Shown here one piece after another: positions 22,574-31,399 of a stretch of DNA of 64,000 nt. Source of the DNA: Buttiauxella agrestis (lineage in GTDB: Bacteria; Pseudomonadota; Gammaproteobacteria; Enterobacterales; Enterobacteriaceae). The notes beneath the pieces are model-generated. The model saw only the letters and a program-made list of their open reading frames with translations, did no database searches and was not told where the DNA came from. Both the position numbers and the translations under genes were made by a program. Every line of letters starts with the position of its first letter. The stretch's first letter is position 1. The stretch lies in NCBI RefSeq assembly GCF_900446255.1, contig NZ_UIGI01000001.1, positions 4,242,763-4,306,762 on the forward strand, given 5' to 3'.

Positions 22574-23112
22574 ATGACAAACATTCTTACACCCGCGAAT
22601 GCTTGGGGATATTCTGTTGCCGACGCTTCAGAACGACTTGGTGTTTCAGCACACCGTCTTTATAAATGGCTGCGTTCAGTAAAACCTCATAAAAGCGGGC
22701 ATCAGGCTCAGGATTTACTGGATGCAAGGACGGAGATCCTCAGGCTGAAAGCGCAGCTTAAACCCACTGAGGAAGAGCGGGATATCCTGAAAAAGGCAGC
22801 GCGGTACTTTGCAAGAGAGCCCGACTAAAGTACCGCTTCATCAACGATCACCGTGATATCTGATCGATCGCCGCGATGTGTCGGGTTTTGAAAGTTGCCC
22901 GTGCCGGATTTTACGTCTGGCTTCATTGTCCTGTCTCTGCAGGAGAAAAGGATAACCAGCGATTATTACAATTAACCCGCGACTCTTATGCACTGAGCGG
23001 CGGTATTTACGGCTATTGCAGGGTTCACTGCGACCTACGTGAAGTCGGTAAAGCGTGCAGCAGAAATCGGGTGGGCTTTCAGCGTATTGCCGCTGATGTT
23101 CAAAGGCTATGA
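22574..23112 (+). pseudogene. IS3-family insertion remnant (orfA and start of orfB)
   Basis: 22574-22828 encodes an 84-residue OrfA-like helix-turn-helix protein (NAWGYSVADASERLGVSAHR, ERDILKKAARYFAREPD). The following frame reads KYRFINDHRD, a stop, then MCRVLKVARAGFYVWLHCPV and YGYCRVHCDLREVGKACSRN, the N-terminal part of the orfB transposase. The stop codon in orfB and the missing catalytic half make it inactive. Confidence 0.8.
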
Positions 23113-23164
23113 AAATGGGGATGAGAATAGTGACATCAAAACTGTGGTGCCCGAGATACCTCAG

Positions 23165-23240
23165 GAAAGCGTCGCCTCTGGAGGAAACTGCACCTTGCGG
23201 TGGACGCCGCAGATATGACTGAAAGTGTACGGATTGCCTG
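23165..23240 (+). pseudogene. Small IS5-like transposase scrap
   Basis: One frame reads RRLWRKLHLAVDAADMTESV, like the segment before the first catalytic region of IS5/IS903 transposases. Too short and broken to be active; the family call is tentative. Confidence 0.4.
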
Positions 23241-23481
23241 AGAAAATGACTAGTAGGGTTTGTTTTATCTAAACCCGATTTATTCTGCAAACCCTAGTGA
23301 ACCATAACGTCGCTTTTGACTTAACGCCCAATAATCAACATAGCATGACCACTATATGGCACTATTGTTATTGACCTGTCTCTTGCAAATCTATGATTAT
23401 GATTTAAATAGAGGAAAACTGAACAATCATGACTACTGCGTTAAGACATTAATTGGGAAAAAATCATAACAGGAGAGCACC
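23241..23481. other. Intergenic region upstream of the DUF1173-like operon
   Basis: AT-rich and non-coding. It should contain the promoter of the operon starting at 23482; I cannot fix one. Confidence 0.4.
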
Positions 23482-24834
23482 ATGCCAAGGAAAGAGCAAT
23501 CCAAAGTCTGCATACACCTTTTAGAAAAAGAAAAGCCCTATTACTTTCCACTAGAACAGCAAAAAACCACTACAGATTCCTTTTTTCAGCATGCGTTGAA
23601 ACTTGCCTGGGATAATCACAATTACATTGCAACCTGCTGCTGTGATCCGGCCCAGGAACTTAAGCTATATGTAAGAAGCAACAAAGGTTCCAGTCCATTT
23701 ACTCTCTGTCGTAACCCAAACACTGGCCCCAGGCACAAACCGTCCTGCTCTTACCACTCGCGTCTAAATACAGATGGTGGTGCAAAAGCATATTCATCAT
23801 CGGCTGTCATAGAAGAGGAGGACGGGACCCTGCGTATCGGACTGGATTTTTCGTTACGCGTATCGGCGGCTGACTCTGGATGTGCAACTCCTGCTGTAAT
23901 GCATCCTCCAAGGGAAAAAAAACAAGTAAAGCGCCTTGGGAAGATGAAGATGCTAGGTCTACTTCATTTACTTTGGGAGAACACGGGATTAAATGAATGG
24001 GCCCCATGGCTTGAAGGCAAGAGAAGGCTTACAACAGTCATGACCCGGTTGCAAAAAGAAGCCAGTAGCATTAAACAAGGCCGCACAGTTCTGGCCGATG
24101 TTCTATTGCTACAAGGGAACGAGCATACCAATAAGAAGGCTGTAAGTTACGCCTGCGCAAACAGTCGTCGTCTGATTGTCATCTCAGAGCTTAATGAATG
24201 GTCTCCAGCTCTGATTGCTAGCAATAATCTCCCTTTGGTTGGAACCACGAAGACCAGTCCCCCTGCAGGGATGCCATATCTAACCATCGATAACTCACGT
24301 TGGGAAAGTGCCTTAGCCAGATTTCCACGTGATGTAGCATGGTGGCAGCGCGGGGGTAAAATTATCGCAATTGCCGTTACAGACGTGCCAAAAGAGAGAA
24401 AATCTGCCAAGTCTAACCGAGTATATTTTTACGCATGTGTTCGTCAGGTTGTTTTAATGATGGTGAGTGAACGATGGATCCCACTCGATTCATCTTACGA
24501 AGGGATTATTGAAGAAAAGTTGGCTAAGGAACGACGCCAGTTTACCAAGCCATTGATCTATGATTCAGCGGAAGACCAGTACCATCCCGATTTCCTATTA
24601 ACGGATGTCAACGGTTCAGACTACGTTCCGCTCGAAGTATGGGGGCGTGATACTGAAGATTATTTACAGCACAGGGCAGTGAAAGAAGAATGGTATCAGC
24701 AGGAATTTGGCGACGCCTGGTGGTCATGGGACGCTGTAAGGGATCCGAGAAGCGAAGAAATACCGACCTTCCCACTGCGAAAGGAATGCTACGAATCCAA
24801 GTATCCAGTAGAAAAAAGGGAAACCAAGTGTTAA
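23482..24834 (+). CDS. DUF1173-like protein with possible nuclease C-terminus
   Basis: 450 residues, clear AGGAG site. Residues about 50-95 hold a Cys/His cluster (CCCDPAQELKLYVR, LCRNPNTG, HKPSCSYHS) like the N-terminal signature of DUF1173 proteins from integrative elements. Near residues 350-385 the order YHPDFLLTD, then VPLEVWG fits a PD-(D/E)XK-like core with the Lys replaced by Trp, so catalysis is doubtful. No membrane span. Overlaps the next gene by seven bases; the three genes to 26228 look like one operon. Function unknown. Confidence 0.6.
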   Translation: MPRKEQSKVCIHLLEKEKPYYFPLEQQKTTTDSFFQHALKLAWDNHNYIATCCCDPAQELKLYVRSNKGSSPFTLCRNPNTGPRHKPSCSYHSRLNTDGGAKAYSSSAVIEEEDGTLRIGLDFSLRVSAADSGCATPAVMHPPREKKQVKRLGKMKMLGLLHLLWENTGLNEWAPWLEGKRRLTTVMTRLQKEASSIKQGRTVLADVLLLQGNEHTNKKAVSYACANSRRLIVISELNEWSPALIASNNLPLVGTTKTSPPAGMPYLTIDNSRWESALARFPRDVAWWQRGGKIIAIAVTDVPKERKSAKSNRVYFYACVRQVVLMMVSERWIPLDSSYEGIIEEKLAKERRQFTKPLIYDSAEDQYHPDFLLTDVNGSDYVPLEVWGRDTEDYLQHRAVKEEWYQQEFGDAWWSWDAVRDPRSEEIPTFPLRKECYESKYPVEKRETKC

Positions 24835-25550
24835 ATGCCATTCTGGAGGGGAAAGCGGGCAGAATAACGCTCAATGAAGGGATACCGCAAAGCTGGCGAA
24901 CAGTTTTTCAGTCCTATGAAGATTTACTGACTGCAGCAATCTGGAGCCGCATTAACTATTTGTCACCTGCCGCAATGGATCATTTCTTTTCAACATTGCT
25001 GGGGATAAACAGTGACAGTTGGGGAGCATTTGAAACCATCACCTTTTGGCCCAAATATGCTTTTCCCAAGCAAGTAGACGAAAAGATAAAGCTTAACCTT
25101 TCTGGCCAAAAAAGATTCGCGGAACCCGATCTGGTGATCGCTTTCGAACATACAGCACTGATAGTTGAAGTGAAACCACCGGCGGGCGGCATGCAATATC
25201 AGCAGCAATGGCGAAAAGAACTTTATACCTATTTACAAGATGATGACGCCAAAATTAATGTCCATTTTCTGGCACTGGGCAATTTACCCGCAGCAGCAGA
25301 AACTTGGTTTAGCGAATTGAAAGCAGAGTTTCCGCAAGTAGATTTCCATGGCATCGAATGGCGTAAGCTCAGAGAGATATTCCAGCACTCAGAATGGGAA
25401 GCGCCTCAGGATAAACGCATCGTTGCTGATTGCCTGAAAGCACTTGCGCTCTACGGCATCCGGGAACCTCTACTCCCTTGGCAGCGATTCCATCAATTTC
25501 TGGCGAATACACAACTACCCTCTGAATACTCATTATTGAAGGAACAATAA
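24828..25550 (+). CDS. PD-(D/E)XK-like nuclease-fold protein
   Basis: 240 residues from GTG 24828, inside the end of the preceding gene, with AAGGGA upstream. The longer frame to ATG 24690 overlaps the neighbour by 145 bases and is unlikely. KRFAEPDLVIAF followed by LIVEVKPPAG and a Gln-containing helix (MQYQQQWRKELYTYL) is a complete PD-(D/E)XK layout: Asp, 14 residues, then E-x-K. Substrate unknown. Context with two other nuclease-like genes suggests DNA targeting. Confidence 0.65.
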   Translation: MLNAILEGKAGRITLNEGIPQSWRTVFQSYEDLLTAAIWSRINYLSPAAMDHFFSTLLGINSDSWGAFETITFWPKYAFPKQVDEKIKLNLSGQKRFAEPDLVIAFEHTALIVEVKPPAGGMQYQQQWRKELYTYLQDDDAKINVHFLALGNLPAAAETWFSELKAEFPQVDFHGIEWRKLREIFQHSEWEAPQDKRIVADCLKALALYGIREPLLPWQRFHQFLANTQLPSEYSLLKEQ

Positions 25551-26228
25551 ATGACGCACGATCCTTTTGCTCAAGTCCGCCAAGCCCACCGTATTTGCGG
25601 GGCGTATTACCAACAAATACTGCCGATGATCAATGAAGTTGCGCAGAAAATGGGAACATCATTTTTGCTATGGGATACATGGAGTTTCAGCAAACCTCCT
25701 CGTCGCGGAGCTAATCCACTGGAGAGTTGGACATGGGACTACTTGCCGATGATAGATGTTTCGTTTGTATTTAGTAAACAGGAACAACCCAATTCACCGA
25801 TGACGATAAGCGACTATGTACTCGATTTTAAACTGGTTACAGACAGCGAACTGGAGTATGACCAGCGCGTATTGGTGTACCCTAAAGACGAAGAGCCATT
25901 GGCAACTAAGCTAAAAACATCAGTTGAAGAAGCCAAAAGCTATCTGAATATTTATCTCTTTTCTGCTGTGAACGATGATGTAACATACTCATCGCCAGAA
26001 GAAATGTGGAACAACTATGATGGCTATCCTGATGCTAATTCAAAGATACAGTTTTCTGATGATAACCAAATTCAAGGTATCGGGTTTTCAGTGCCGTTGC
26101 TTGAAATTGCTAATGACAAAGGTGTGAATATGCTAGAAGAAAGGATTTCTAAACATAGGGAATATCTTTTGGTACGGCGAGATTCCGACTGTATCCATAC
26201 CTCATATACCCATCAGACTTATGACTAA
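25551..26228 (+). CDS. Unrecognised third gene of the DUF1173-like operon
   Basis: 225 residues. Starts one base after the upstream TAA with AAGGAA as ribosome-binding site, so co-translated. Not recognised. Aromatic-rich centre (FLLWDTWSFSKPP, ESWTWDYLPMIDVSFVF), acidic overall, no signal or membrane segment. An immunity, chaperone or effector role for the two preceding proteins cannot be separated by eye. Confidence 0.55.
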   Translation: MTHDPFAQVRQAHRICGAYYQQILPMINEVAQKMGTSFLLWDTWSFSKPPRRGANPLESWTWDYLPMIDVSFVFSKQEQPNSPMTISDYVLDFKLVTDSELEYDQRVLVYPKDEEPLATKLKTSVEEAKSYLNIYLFSAVNDDVTYSSPEEMWNNYDGYPDANSKIQFSDDNQIQGIGFSVPLLEIANDKGVNMLEERISKHREYLLVRRDSDCIHTSYTHQTYD

Positions 26229-26312
26229 GTAGCATTCAGTCTTGGTAGGAGTTTATACGGGTAGCAACGCGACCGTCTTTACATCTAATTGCAAAAATCA
26301 CAGAGATTCTAA

Positions 26313-27263
26313 ATGAGCGATATCCAACTATTTCGGTATGGCCCCTCCGGTGTAAGCGAGCTTTCAGGTAAAGCCGCTACAATTGAAAAAGAGCTGCAAT
26401 CTCTTATCGAAGCAAACATGGAAGCCTTTCTAGGCGTGCGTTTCCTTGCCAGCGAATATAGCACTGGTAAAACTCACCGTGGTAGAATCGATTCACTTGG
26501 GTTAGATGAGAATAACTGCCCAGTCATTGTTGAATATAAACGTCATAGCAACGAAAATGTCATTAACCAAGGGCTTTTCTATTTAGACTGGCTACAGGAT
26601 CATCAGGCAGAATTTCGCTGGTTGGTAATGGATAAGCTAGGCAAGGAGACAGCTGAATGCATTGATTGGTTAGGTACTCGCCTGCTTTGTATTGCGGCAG
26701 ATTTTAACAAATACGATCAGCACGCTGTACAGCAGATCAATCGAAATATCAGCTTGATACGTTATAAACTTTTTTCCGAAGACCTACTAATGTTTGAATT
26801 GGTTAATGCAATAACGGAAAAACTGTTACAACCGACGATGTTTGCAGATGTTCAGCCCAATAAACAGGCCAAGTTGGTTGAGACGGCTACAACCGAACGC
26901 CACGATTTACATCAGAACCGGATTGCCATGGCATCACCCGAACTACTAGCTCTATACCAAGAAGTTTGTGACTACTCTGAATCGCTTGGAGATGATGTTC
27001 AACGTAAAGAATTGAAATTTTATACTGCCTTCCAAAAAATAAAGAATTTTGTGAGCCTTCAAATTTGGGCACCACAGCGTGACCCTCAGCTTCGTCTTTA
27101 TTTAAAACTCAACCCGAGAGAAGTCGAATTATCACAAGGGTTCATCCATGATGTTACTGATAAAGGACACTGGGGAACTGGAAACTTAGAAATCATAATA
27201 CGGACTAAGGATGATTTAGATAAATCTAAACTTTTTATTGAGAGAGCGTATCACGAGAATTAA
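26313..27263 (+). CDS. NucS-like nuclease domain with DUF5655
   Basis: 316 residues. N-terminal half has a NucS/DUF91-like core (GRIDSLGLDENNCPVIVEYK with Asp and E-x-K, then NQGLFYLDWL). The C-terminal third (KELKFYTAFQKIKNFVSLQ, LRLYLKLNPRE, GNLEIIIRTKDDLD) matches DUF5655, sometimes mislabelled as a transport protein. Such proteins are frequent in defence islands; their role is unproven. 84 bases after the DUF1173-like operon, so it may be its fourth gene or independent. Confidence 0.75.
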   Translation: MSDIQLFRYGPSGVSELSGKAATIEKELQSLIEANMEAFLGVRFLASEYSTGKTHRGRIDSLGLDENNCPVIVEYKRHSNENVINQGLFYLDWLQDHQAEFRWLVMDKLGKETAECIDWLGTRLLCIAADFNKYDQHAVQQINRNISLIRYKLFSEDLLMFELVNAITEKLLQPTMFADVQPNKQAKLVETATTERHDLHQNRIAMASPELLALYQEVCDYSESLGDDVQRKELKFYTAFQKIKNFVSLQIWAPQRDPQLRLYLKLNPREVELSQGFIHDVTDKGHWGTGNLEIIIRTKDDLDKSKLFIERAYHEN

Positions 27264-27677
27264 TATTTTTATCAATCTGGCTTTTGGACCATGAAAATGT
27301 TTCTAGTGATAATTCATGCATATTTTTACACACCTAACTAATATACATTACTAGGTAATGTGTTACCCATTTACAATCGTCATTGCTAACTATTGGGAAT
27401 ATAAAATCGTTACTCGAGTTAGAAAATCATTAGGGCTTAACTCATTGTACGTTATCATTGCTACTGAGCTGTTATTCGAAATATGTTGTCAGCTGGGTTT
27501 TAGGGCGACATGGGGGGTAGAACTACTGCAATAAAAAAATAAAAAATATTTTCATATTAAAATCAAATACTTATATTAACCATTTCATCACAAACAGCCT
27601 GAACAGTCAGATTTCTGGTGTTACTTAACAATCTCTGGGCAAAGAAGTTTTCATATTAACTAAAGAGGTAGTACAGT
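27264..27677. other. 414-base AT-rich gap, no gene seen
   Basis: No coding frame or recognisable RNA. It precedes the AT-rich cassette 27678-30722 and should contain its promoter. Confidence 0.4.
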
Positions 27678-27713
27678 ATGAGTATGGCTAACCCAACCTC
27701 ATCATTTAAATGA
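27678..27713 (+). CDS. Possible 11-codon leader ORF
   Basis: AGAGGT lies just upstream of ATG 27678. The frame MSMANPTSSFK ends at TGA 27711-27713, overlapping the next start codon as ATGA. The downstream gene itself has no ribosome-binding site, so the leader could couple its translation. Confidence 0.35.
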   Translation: MSMANPTSSFK

Positions 27714-28312
27714 ATAAAGTACTCTATTTATATCTTTTATTGATTCTGACATGCACGATGCCACACGTTGTTAGCGCTCAGGCAACAGCGGTTGAAGGCC
27801 GTCAACCTGATATCACGGTCCCAGCATCAAGCACACACACTGAGAAACTAGATCTAGAAGAAAGTGCAAACCAAAAATTACAATCTCAAAACATCCAAGC
27901 ATTAAATTATTTAATTAATGATCAAAAGCAACAAATTTTAAGTATGCAAGAAAAAATTGATAAAATTGAAGACGATAGCGGCCTTAATTTTGCTGTGTGG
28001 TCAGGGATTTTATTAACCTCTGTTGCAGTAATCCTAACAGCCTTGGGTATCGTCATGGCCTTATTTTCATTTTTTGGTTATAAAAAAATGATCAATAGTG
28101 CAAAAGATGCTGCCACAAAAATCTCTACACAAAAAGCGTCAGAAGTGACTGAAAAATTAGCTCCAGAGGTTACTGAAAGTGTTTTACTCAAGTTAATTGA
28201 CCAAGGAAACTTTGATGCTTTAATTTTTGATGCAGTGCAAAAAGTAACATATCGCGGAATTGCATTTTCATCGGGTGATATGCTTGACGATAATAAACAG
28301 GAGGAGGTGTAA
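27710..28312 (+). CDS. Exported coiled-coil membrane protein
   Basis: 200 residues, not recognised. Signal-like N-terminus (KVLYLYLLLILTCTMPHVVSA), a polar coiled-coil (residues about 52-86, NQKLQSQNIQALNYLINDQK), one membrane span (WSGILLTSVAVILTALGIVMALFSFF, about 96-122) and a cytosolic Ala/Lys/Glu-rich helix. It would place a sensor or anchor in the inner membrane. Stop and next start share one base (TAATG) with an excellent GGAGGTG site, so it is the first gene of a coupled trio. Confidence 0.6.
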   Translation: MNKVLYLYLLLILTCTMPHVVSAQATAVEGRQPDITVPASSTHTEKLDLEESANQKLQSQNIQALNYLINDQKQQILSMQEKIDKIEDDSGLNFAVWSGILLTSVAVILTALGIVMALFSFFGYKKMINSAKDAATKISTQKASEVTEKLAPEVTESVLLKLIDQGNFDALIFDAVQKVTYRGIAFSSGDMLDDNKQEEV

Positions 28313-28821
28313 TGAAATTAACATACTCAAATGAATGGATTTCTCTCCCTGAAGAACAGGCTTCATTAATAAGAAAGCATCAACATCAATTTCCAATTGC
28401 AGTTGGTTCTATAGCAAAGGAATTAGGAATTACTGTAAAAAGGTCTACTTTAGCGGCTGGGATATCTGGTGAAATAAAAGAAGATGATGGAAATGTCGTA
28501 ATCAAGGTAAATAGACATGATGTAAAAGAGCGTCAACGGTTTACCCTTGCTCACGAAATAGCCCACTTTTTACTTCATCGTGATCGTATTGGCGATGGAA
28601 TTACTGATGATATTTTATATCGTTCGAAGCTATCGGATTTCATGGAGGTCCAAGCAAACCGTTTAGCTGCTGATATACTTATGCCGAGCCATCTCATTCA
28701 ACAAAAGCTTAAAGAGTTAACACAATCTTCAGAGCTCAGGGAAGAAGAGAAGTATGAAAAATTAGCTGATGCTGCAGAGGTTTCTACTACGGCAATAAAA
28801 ATTCGCCTTGGTAAAATTTAA
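28312..28821 (+). CDS. ImmA/IrrE family metallopeptidase
   Basis: 169 residues with the zinc site HEIAH at residues 81-85 in FTLAHEIAHFLLHRD and a conserved ADILMPSHLI segment. ImmA of ICEBs1 and IrrE/PprI of Deinococcus cleave repressors upon stress, so a signalling protease is the natural reading. No helix-turn-helix repressor is encoded next to it, which leaves its target open. Overlaps both neighbours by one base. Confidence 0.88.
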   Translation: MKLTYSNEWISLPEEQASLIRKHQHQFPIAVGSIAKELGITVKRSTLAAGISGEIKEDDGNVVIKVNRHDVKERQRFTLAHEIAHFLLHRDRIGDGITDDILYRSKLSDFMEVQANRLAADILMPSHLIQQKLKELTQSSELREEEKYEKLADAAEVSTTAIKIRLGKI

Positions 28822-29963
28822 TGGGAGTTGGAATGTTTCTATTAGAAGATCGTTTTGATTTTAAATATGCACCCATTCTAGCTTTGAGTCTTTCAGAAAT
28901 GGAAGCATTAGAGCAGCTTCCTGAAAAAGATAAGGATTTAATCTTACCCATATTCCCTTTAAAAGGCTGGATGAGCTCTCAATTACTAGAGAACACTTTA
29001 AAAAAAATAAAAAAAACAATTGGAGATAGAAAATGGATAGCATATTTTGATAATGACTATCTATCCGGCAATAAGAATTTTATGCTTACAGGCTCTTATC
29101 CTAGAGAAGTATTCAACCAACTTGTTGAGTTAAAAAAACCAAGTAATGGGTATAATAATTGGTACAAATTCTTGAAGGATATTCCTGAGGCTATCCCAAC
29201 AGTTTTCCTTGATGATTTATCGCAACTAGAAAATCAGATAACACAATTGATTAGTTTAAACAGAGGACTAACATTTGTGTTCGAAGTAAAAAAACTAGCT
29301 CTTACTTCTTATAATAAAACTATCGACACTATATTAAAATTAAAAGTTATTGATTTTTTATTTGTGTATGATGTAGGTACGATCGGGAATGACTATAACG
29401 AATACTACCAACCGCTGCTAAACCTAATAAGCAAAACAAGAGAGTTGATTCCTTTTGCAAGAATTTCAATCTCAGGCACTTCATTTCCTTCTAATTTTGC
29501 TGGCTATCATAAGGGTGAAAATTCTATATATGAAAGATTGTTATTTAATAAATTGAAAGGTGCTATAGATTTTTATCCTACAATTTATTCGGATCGTGGT
29601 AGTGCCCGGATAGAAAAACAATCAGGCGGTGGGAATCTTCCTCCTCCAAGAATTGATTATGCATTAAAAAATGATTGGCGTTTTATACGGCGTGAATTTA
29701 ATGACTCTAAATCTCCAGAAGATGGTGAGAAAGAACATCTTTATTCTCTTTGTGCTATAGAAATTATGCAGCAGGATTACTGGTCGAAGAGTTTGCATTT
29801 ATGGGGGACTCAAATGATCGAGTTAACATCTAAAAAGGAAAAGTTTGGGATAAATACACCACAAAAGGCTACAGCTGTCAGAATTAATCTTCATTTATAT
29901 ACACAATTGCATTATGATTATGTACTTGAAGAGATCGACACTGATGAAGATTGGGAAGATTAA
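28821..29963 (+). CDS. Beta family (sce7725-like) protein
   Basis: 380 residues of the Beta-protein (T4-type, PF14350) / sce7725 family; fold possibly TIM-barrel-like, function unknown. Recognisable: YAPILALSLSEMEALEQLP, LPIFPLKGW, IPTVFLDDLSQ, and the C-terminal DYALKNDWRFIRREF, YWSKSLHLWGTQMI. ATG 28833 with GGGAG upstream is an alternative start. From memory, this family often accompanies sce7726 proteins, exactly as here. Confidence 0.7.
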   Translation: MGVGMFLLEDRFDFKYAPILALSLSEMEALEQLPEKDKDLILPIFPLKGWMSSQLLENTLKKIKKTIGDRKWIAYFDNDYLSGNKNFMLTGSYPREVFNQLVELKKPSNGYNNWYKFLKDIPEAIPTVFLDDLSQLENQITQLISLNRGLTFVFEVKKLALTSYNKTIDTILKLKVIDFLFVYDVGTIGNDYNEYYQPLLNLISKTRELIPFARISISGTSFPSNFAGYHKGENSIYERLLFNKLKGAIDFYPTIYSDRGSARIEKQSGGGNLPPPRIDYALKNDWRFIRREFNDSKSPEDGEKEHLYSLCAIEIMQQDYWSKSLHLWGTQMIELTSKKEKFGINTPQKATAVRINLHLYTQLHYDYVLEEIDTDEDWED

Positions 29964-29974
29964 ATAAACCCCAA

Positions 29975-30014
29975 GCCGAAGACTGAATTATTATCTTAAG
30001 CAATTGTCTTCGGC
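29975..30014. terminator. Hairpin between convergent genes
   Basis: GCCGAAGAC (29975-29983) pairs with GTCTTCGGC (30006-30014). It lies between the convergent Beta-like and sce7726-like genes, so it can serve both. Confidence 0.6.
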
Positions 30015-30020
30015 CATTGG

Positions 30021-30722
30021 TTATTTTAATTGCTCTAATATACTTCCTTTAACTATAGAGTGCGATTTTTGTATTTTGGAGTAAGGACTTAAGAATTTTA
30101 AATCGTTGGTAGTCACTTTATTTAGCACACCAACATTCTCTAAAAAACTATCCGATGTCAATTTAAACCTCTGAGATATTGTATTTATTACAAATAGCTT
30201 TAATTTTCCATACGAAATTTTATGGATATTTTCCGTAAGAATTTTCTTTATTTCATTTTTACCTTTCTTACCTGATGGTATTTTAAAATCACTAGCTAAC
30301 TTCCTCATGTCTTGAACTCTAAGCAAATCAAGATAATCCGCTTTGTTTCCAATCTTCGAAAGTTTCCCCCTTTTCTTGATGGTTACCTTCTGTTCTAGCA
30401 CTTCCCATACTTCAATATCATCACCAACCAACTTCAATATGTTTGCTAAATGCTTAGGTGTTGTAACGACAATCGTTTTATCAAAATATTGACGGTATTT
30501 TTCAAGTTGACCAGATAATCTATAAAGACTATCTGCATCACTTTTTATTTCATAAGCTATTATTTTATTATCTGTTATAACAGCAAGGTCTACTCGTCTT
30601 GAAAATGAATCAATAGTTAATTCATTAATGATAGTAACACCTTTTTTGAATTCACTTTTATGAAGCAAATAATTTAATACAGTTTTCTTAATTTCTTTTT
30701 CGAAGGTGTTAAAATTGCTCAT
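30021..30722 (-). CDS. sce7726 family PD-(D/E)XK-like protein
   Basis: 233 residues. RRVDLAVITDNKIIAYEIKS gives the Asp and E-x-K of a PD-(D/E)XK core, followed by the Gln helix LSGQLEKYRQYF and the strand KTIVVTTPKH, as in the sce7726 family. The C-terminal half is Lys-rich and may bind nucleic acid. Convergent with the Beta-like gene 58 bases away. Very AT-rich, as is the whole 27.7-30.7 kb cassette. Confidence 0.75.
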   Translation of the reverse strand: MSNFNTFEKEIKKTVLNYLLHKSEFKKGVTIINELTIDSFSRRVDLAVITDNKIIAYEIKSDADSLYRLSGQLEKYRQYFDKTIVVTTPKHLANILKLVGDDIEVWEVLEQKVTIKKRGKLSKIGNKADYLDLLRVQDMRKLASDFKIPSGKKGKNEIKKILTENIHKISYGKLKLFVINTISQRFKLTSDSFLENVGVLNKVTTNDLKFLSPYSKIQKSHSIVKGSILEQLK

Positions 30723-31399
30723 ACTGTCGCCATTTGAATAAGTCTACGTTAGAATTATCAACTAAATTATCCGCTACGCAAGGCATTTTACATCCACTGA
30801 TAAGTTACAATTCAGGCTAAATGTCTGATCTACATAGAAACTAACAACCTCACACCTCTTTTCAAGATATTGCGCATGTTTGTAATTTCTGCAAGTCGCA
30901 TGTTTCCTACAGGGGCAGGAGCTGGCTATGTCCATGCCGAGTTAAGTAAAATGGGATTCATTATGCAGCGGGAAATATGTCCTGTTAGTATTCATGTAAG
31001 CCCCAAAAACTCCATCAGCCGATTAGGGCTTTCCTGTGAGACCGGTTTTATGCACTAATCGCATCGAACAAAAACCGGGAGTGTGCCCATTAATAGGCCT
31101 GATAAATTCTAACAAGGCTAAAGACTGTTCCGACATCGAGTCATTTCATTTTCATTACCTCGTCAGCTATCTCCTAGAGCTGTTTTTCAAAATTAATAAC
31201 CTCCCGGAAAAACATAATTCCTGATTTCGTCCCCTTCCCAGTAAGCACGATAACTTGAGTTACCGTCTTGGTAAAAAAGCTTCCGGAATGAATAGACCTT
31301 TACAAACAAACGGCTCCCTTTGTTGATACTCACTCAGTACCCTTCTCATGAGTGAGGGTGGTATGATACGGCATCAACTCTCTAGCTAATTGACTCATT
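30723..31399. other. 677-base gap upstream of hsdM
   Basis: Short open frames at 30870-31058 and 31036-31224 have no ribosome-binding sites or recognisable content. The DNA should hold divergent promoters for the sce7726-like gene and hsdMSR. It may be a junction between two acquired cassettes. Confidence 0.4.

Noticed and set aside
23482-24834. Reading the DUF1173-like protein as an active restriction nuclease
   Set aside because: The E-x-K position reads E-V-W, so catalysis is doubtful; reported only as a degenerate fold.
30870-31224. Two 62-codon frames upstream of hsdM
   Set aside because: No ribosome-binding site or known motif; more likely promoter DNA.
27264-31399. Possible CRISPR array or retron RNA in the AT-rich gaps
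   Set aside because: No regularly spaced repeats, no reverse transcriptase or cas gene.
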